From assembly GCA_000507305.1 (NCBI GenBank), contig DF239217.1, forward strand, positions 93,854 to 157,853: 64,000 nt of DNA. The letters run 5' to 3'. Source of the DNA: Breviolum minutum Mf 1.05b.01 (lineage: Eukaryota; Sar; Dinophyceae; Suessiales; Symbiodiniaceae). The position numbers and the translations under genes are program-made. Of the stretch, positions 60,586 to 64,000 are shown piece by piece; position 1 is the stretch's first letter, and each line of letters starts with the position of its first letter. The notes beneath the pieces are model-generated. The model did no database searches, was not told the origin of the DNA, and saw only the letters and a list, made by a program, of their open reading frames with translations.

Positions 60586-62423
60586 ATGGCCTTTCGGCGC
60601 CTTGGTTTGCCACTGGAACCTTCCAGACCGCAGCTGTCGGCGCCACGGCGGGTGGCGACCAAAGAGCCGTCAGCAACGGTGGGAGCTGTGGTGAAGGGAG
60701 GTGTGGTTTTCAGGGGCCGAGGGTGGAAAGCTTAGCTGCACATAGGTTTTGTCCGGGTTTTGTTGAGTTACAACCCTTGGCAACCCTATAACCCCATCTA
60801 TGTGCAGCTGAGTCAGGACACTGTGGGCCAGGTCAGGTTGTTTAGGAGTTGGGTTTCGGTACCCTTGTTTCAAGCAAGCGTCAAAATAGCAGGAAACCTG
60901 CAACCCGTACAACCTGTTGGGAGTTTTGCTAAGTACAACTGGCCTTTCCGTTTTTTTTAAATAGTTACACTAGCCACGGAAAACGAACGAATGTCCGGAC
61001 TGGTGGACTCAGGGAAAGGCAAATGCCTTAACCAAACAGCTATTTTAGTTTCGCTGCAAACCTGTGGGCCTTTACCGGTGAGCTGCTAGAATTCTGAACC
61101 ATCAACAGCTAACTCTGTGTTTTTTTTGTTCAGCATCTTCCTATGTTGGACCCCATGACCTTCAACCAGGCAGCCGCACCGTGGTGGACACCCCGCATGT
61201 GGTCACACGACAAACCACCGGGCCGGGCCCGGGCAAAGCCTCCTCCAACGGCAGCACCCCGGAAGTCCCGACGAAGCGTCGGGCCAATCTGCTGGTGCCC
61301 GCGGCCAAGGTCGCAGGGGCTGCAGGGACAACTAGGGCGGCAAAGCCTCAGTTGAGGGCGAGGCAAGACGTAGTGCCTTGGTGTTCCCAGGGGTTGAAAT
61401 GTTGATGTTGATGGATGTGGGTTGTTGGTTTGGTCCCATTTCTTTTAAAAATCTTTCAGGGTATTCAAAAACACACCCCCTTCATGGCCCATTGATTTTC
61501 GACCAGGAAAATACATGAAACGCCGGCCGGCATTTTTTTAAAACGGGGGTTCTTACTAACCATTGATGATTTTCAATAATCCGCTAGATAAGACCCTTAT
61601 TTCTGGGGGAGGGTGACATTGGGAGGGGCACCCTTGCATTCCCATGACTTTTCTTTTTAATCGATTTTAATGGCATTTTTTAATGGGTAGTTTAAAATCA
61701 CCACCAAGCCAACAACACCCAAGAAAACCATCGAAACGTGGTGGCTTCAAGAATTTTTTTTTCCATGTTCACCCCGAAAATTGGGGGGAAGATTCCCATT
61801 TTCACTAAATATTTTTCAAATGGGGTTGGTGAAAAACCACCAACTAGACCCATGGGTTTTGGATGATTTTTTCCAACCCTCCGGTGTGGTGAACCCTTTG
61901 TTTCCCCCCTTGGACATCTAAGGTTGAAGATGTGGGTCCGGAATCTGGGAAAAAAGCCTCCAAGGATGAAGATGTGGGTCCGGAATCTGAGAAGAAAGGA
62001 AAGATTTTACAACCTGGGCGTAATCTCTTGGGCTCAGTGTTGATGCATCTAGGTTCTTCCGCGCGAAAACGACTGCAACTGGATGAGAAAAAGGCGGAAA
62101 AAAGGCCACGTCCGAAGATTGTCCAACTCTCTCAGCCCGGAAGTACTTCCGGTGTTATGAAGTCGACCTTGAAGCCAAAACTTCGCGTTACGAAAAGTTC
62201 GGTAAAAGTTGAGGAGAACACTGATCTGGAAGTCCGACTGGCTGAACATTATTCACATATGATGAATTTTATTCGGACCAAGGCGGAACCCATCTTGTTT
62301 TATCTGCCCGCCACGCATAACGCGGAATCCCAACGTTGTTTGGAAGAAACGCAAAAAACCATTCGGAGGAAGATTGAGATGCTACCAACGCATCTGGGAG
62401 GCGAACTGGAGGCTGAAGAATGA
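60586..62423 (+). CDS. Pinin/SDK/memA-domain protein, three exons
   Basis: Pinin-family proteins are nuclear factors associated with the spliceosome and exon-junction complex. Proposed exons: 60586-60700 (ATG in ccgccATGG context), 61170-61369 and 61923-62423, with GT-AG introns in matching phase, giving 271 residues. Residues 1-105 are basic and Gly/Pro/Ala rich, probably disordered. A near-repeat EDVGPES occurs at about 107 and 122. The pinin-like region covers about 137-257: GRNLLGSVLMHLGSSARKR, a charged linker, then FIRTKAEPILFYLP (220-233), the family signature, and a basic helix ending KTIRRKIEML. It stops at TGA. It is much shorter than animal pinins, with no SR-rich tail. Exon 3 and the domain are solid; exons 1 and 2 are inferred. 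Intron 2 holds a family B element, intron 1 a family E end. Confidence 0.72.
61085..61111 (-). mobile_element. Family E right-end fragment in pinin-like gene intron 1
   Basis: AATTCTGAACCATCAACAGC matches the family E terminus. No left end found. Confidence 0.45.
61738..61847 (+). mobile_element. Family B element inside pinin-like gene intron 2
   Basis: GTGGTGGCTTCAAGAATTTT ... AAAACCACCAACTAG, in sense orientation within the intron 61370-61922. Confidence 0.82.
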
Positions 62424-63002
62424 TGAGAAACTCCCTCATGATGGACGAAGAGGTTGGAGGAACTGTTGATGGATGAAAAGATGGTTGAAATTTGAAACAG
62501 AACTCCTCGTAATTCATGAGATAACGCGGAACCACAGACAAATGATAGAAAGTTCAAACTGGTGCGTTTTTTTTTGTCCATCACGAGTAGTTTGCTATTT
62601 AAACAAAGCATGAAAACGAATCAGGGCTGTTGCTTTGCGTCGCCAATGCCGGAAGCGAGTGGAGAGCACTTTCATTTCGCGGTGGTTTTAGAAAAGGTGG
62701 TATGGTCCGGTGCAACTGTGCTGGTTCTTGTTCTTGTGTTGTGAATCCATCGATCTTTCGTGAATGAAATCAAGACACAGAAGAAAAGAGTCAAAGTCCA
62801 ATTTGTTATCAAGGATAGATGGAGGATGACTTTACACATTTTGAATAAAATATGCAAGTTAACATGTTGCTAGGTACAGTGGCCCAACATCTTTTTCGGG
62901 GCGATCTTTCACTGAAATCGGTGGTTTGGCTTGCCTTGGGGGAGGGCACCAAATCAACTTTCTTCAGCTGATTCAGCTCCTTTGAATCAACTATTGGTAA
63001 AG
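62424..63002. other. 3' flank of the pinin-like gene, no further gene seen
   Basis: Short open frames only. No RNA gene or repeat array recognised. Confidence 0.45.
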
Positions 63003-63075
63003 CTGTGGTTTGGGGCCTGGTGGTTTGGATTCCTTGGGTCCCCCCCCCCTATGAGAAGGGATTGGGTTCTTAGGT
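63003..63075 (+). mobile_element. Family H relic (half)
   Basis: 'ggtttggggcctggtggttt' followed by 'ggattcc' and a C-run matches the left arm of 40829-40972. Confidence 0.55.
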
Positions 63076-63407
63076 ACGAGAAGGTTGATTGAAAGGGGTT
63101 TTTGACCATGGGTGTTCTATGTTGTTTTCTTGAGTCTGGCTAGGTCTTGGGGGGGAGGCATTGGGTGGATTGAGCGCTGTGTGTGTCGCTGTTTTGGCTG
63201 TGAATGACAGAGCTACATGATGCCTAACAGGTGGAAATTTTCATATACTCAAGCAATGAAAACGAAGAGGGGCAAAATTTGTAGATCAGAAGAATGGTAG
63301 ACATTTAGATACTTCCGCAGCAGAATGGTAAAACAAAAACAAGTCCTGGAAGAAATTCCTGGACCCGTTAAAATGATGGCTTTCATGCTTTCATGCCTTA
63401 ATCCAAT

Positions 63408-63699
63408 TCAGCTTTCCGGGAAGTTCGATTGTATCTCCATCTTGAGAAACAAGTCTTCCCAGAAGTCATGGGAATCATCATCCAACAAAAGATAAGGGTC
63501 CACAACACCATGTTTTTCAGCAACTTCCTTTCGAAGCCACCCTTCCAGCTTCTAAGTTTGAATCAGCTTCAAACTTGAAAGCCCACCCGAAACCTTCGCG
63601 TGAACGTCACCACCTGGTCACCCTGAACTTTTCCGATCCAAAAATGCATCGAGATCATCGAGGCGTCCCCGGAGGTGAAGACTGGACCACTGTGTTTAT
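63408..63699 (-). CDS. 3' end of a minus-strand gene, unrecognised protein
   Basis: On the minus strand an exon opens after TTCTTAG| at 63699 and reads KHSGPVFTSGDASMISMHFW then IGKVQGDQVVTFTRRFR. A second frame (63551-63408), behind ACTTAG|, reads KLEGWLRKEVAEKHGVVDPY then LLLDDDSHDFWEDLFLKMEI and ends at TGA (63410-63408). To join them, only 23 bases (GT after GFQ) or 35 bases (GT after RFR) can be intron; both choices keep phase 0. Both halves look like genuine protein. Alternatives are a pseudogene or a local assembly error. No family recognised. Confidence 0.42.
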
Positions 63700-64000
63700 C
63701 TAAGAATAATCTAGCTGATAAATGCTGATAATGCTTGTGCAACATGTAGAAATTCAATAAAGATTGTTTCCAATTTGAATTTCAATATGTGGAACATTCC
63801 ATGGTATTAGATAACTAGTTTCTTTCAAGCTGGTGATTGACCACACATATTTTTGTTTGGGTGAATTGAATGTCGCGAAACATTTTTGATGGTGAAGGAA
63901 GTTGAAAAGCTGAATGATGGGTTTTTTCTTTCCACGGATTTTTTTTTCTGGGGGGGAAAGAAACTCCAGGTTTTTTTTGGGTTGAGGTTTTTCTACCTAG
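63700..64000. other. No gene seen
   Basis: AT-rich, with T-runs and a short poly-T/G stretch near 63940-63960. Confidence 0.5.

Overview
The window is eukaryotic nuclear DNA, AT-leaning, with small exons scattered through long non-coding stretches. The best clue to the organism is an intact, 13-exon alpha-tubulin gene at 10894-16470. By its reading frame, seven of its twelve introns must start with GC or GA rather than GT, while all end in AG, and every downstream exon starts with G. Mixed GT/GC/GA donors are a known hallmark of dinoflagellates, so I infer a dinoflagellate (possibly Symbiodiniaceae-like) or a close relative. The species is not determined.

Layout. 1-10.3 kb: a long (ATC)n microsatellite, a minus-strand exon candidate at 248-336, scattered coding-like islands, an AT and TTG microsatellite block (7.3-8.0 kb), and the first hairpin elements. 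10.9-16.5 kb: alpha-tubulin. 16.5-26.4 kb: mostly hairpin elements and a few weak coding islands. 26.4-27.4 kb: a direct tandem duplication of a small secreted cysteine-rich protein gene, with a single N at the end of the first copy. 27.4-40 kb: repeats and weak ORFs. 40.1-41.5 kb: splice-bounded exons of an unrecognised gene. 47.7-48.5 kb: the longest open frame (254 codons). 52.0-54.4 kb: a chain of phase-compatible exons. 55.8-56.6 kb: two exons encoding a protein with a canonical EF-hand loop. 57.5-58.5 kb: two coding-like ORFs. 60.6-62.4 kb: a three-exon gene ending in a pinin/SDK/memA domain. 63.4-63.7 kb: a minus-strand gene end with an apparent very short intron. Most gene-like signals are on the plus strand, with minus-strand genes only near the two ends.

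The dominant non-genic feature is a population of at least eleven families of short (about 80-150 bp) inverted-repeat elements. Each family has copies at several places, some nested in one another with duplicated target sequence, and none has a transposase here. Several lie in introns inferred from the reading frames. One family (B, about 105 bp) has termini reading AG|GTGGTGG...CCAACTAG|, so it carries its own GT donor and AG acceptor. This makes it a candidate introner (intron-generating transposon) and the most interesting system in the window.

Limits: exon calls other than tubulin, the secreted pair, the pinin exons and the EF-hand exon rest on open frames and splice-site logic read by eye. 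Many other short ORFs were judged to be noise or hairpin-element sequence.
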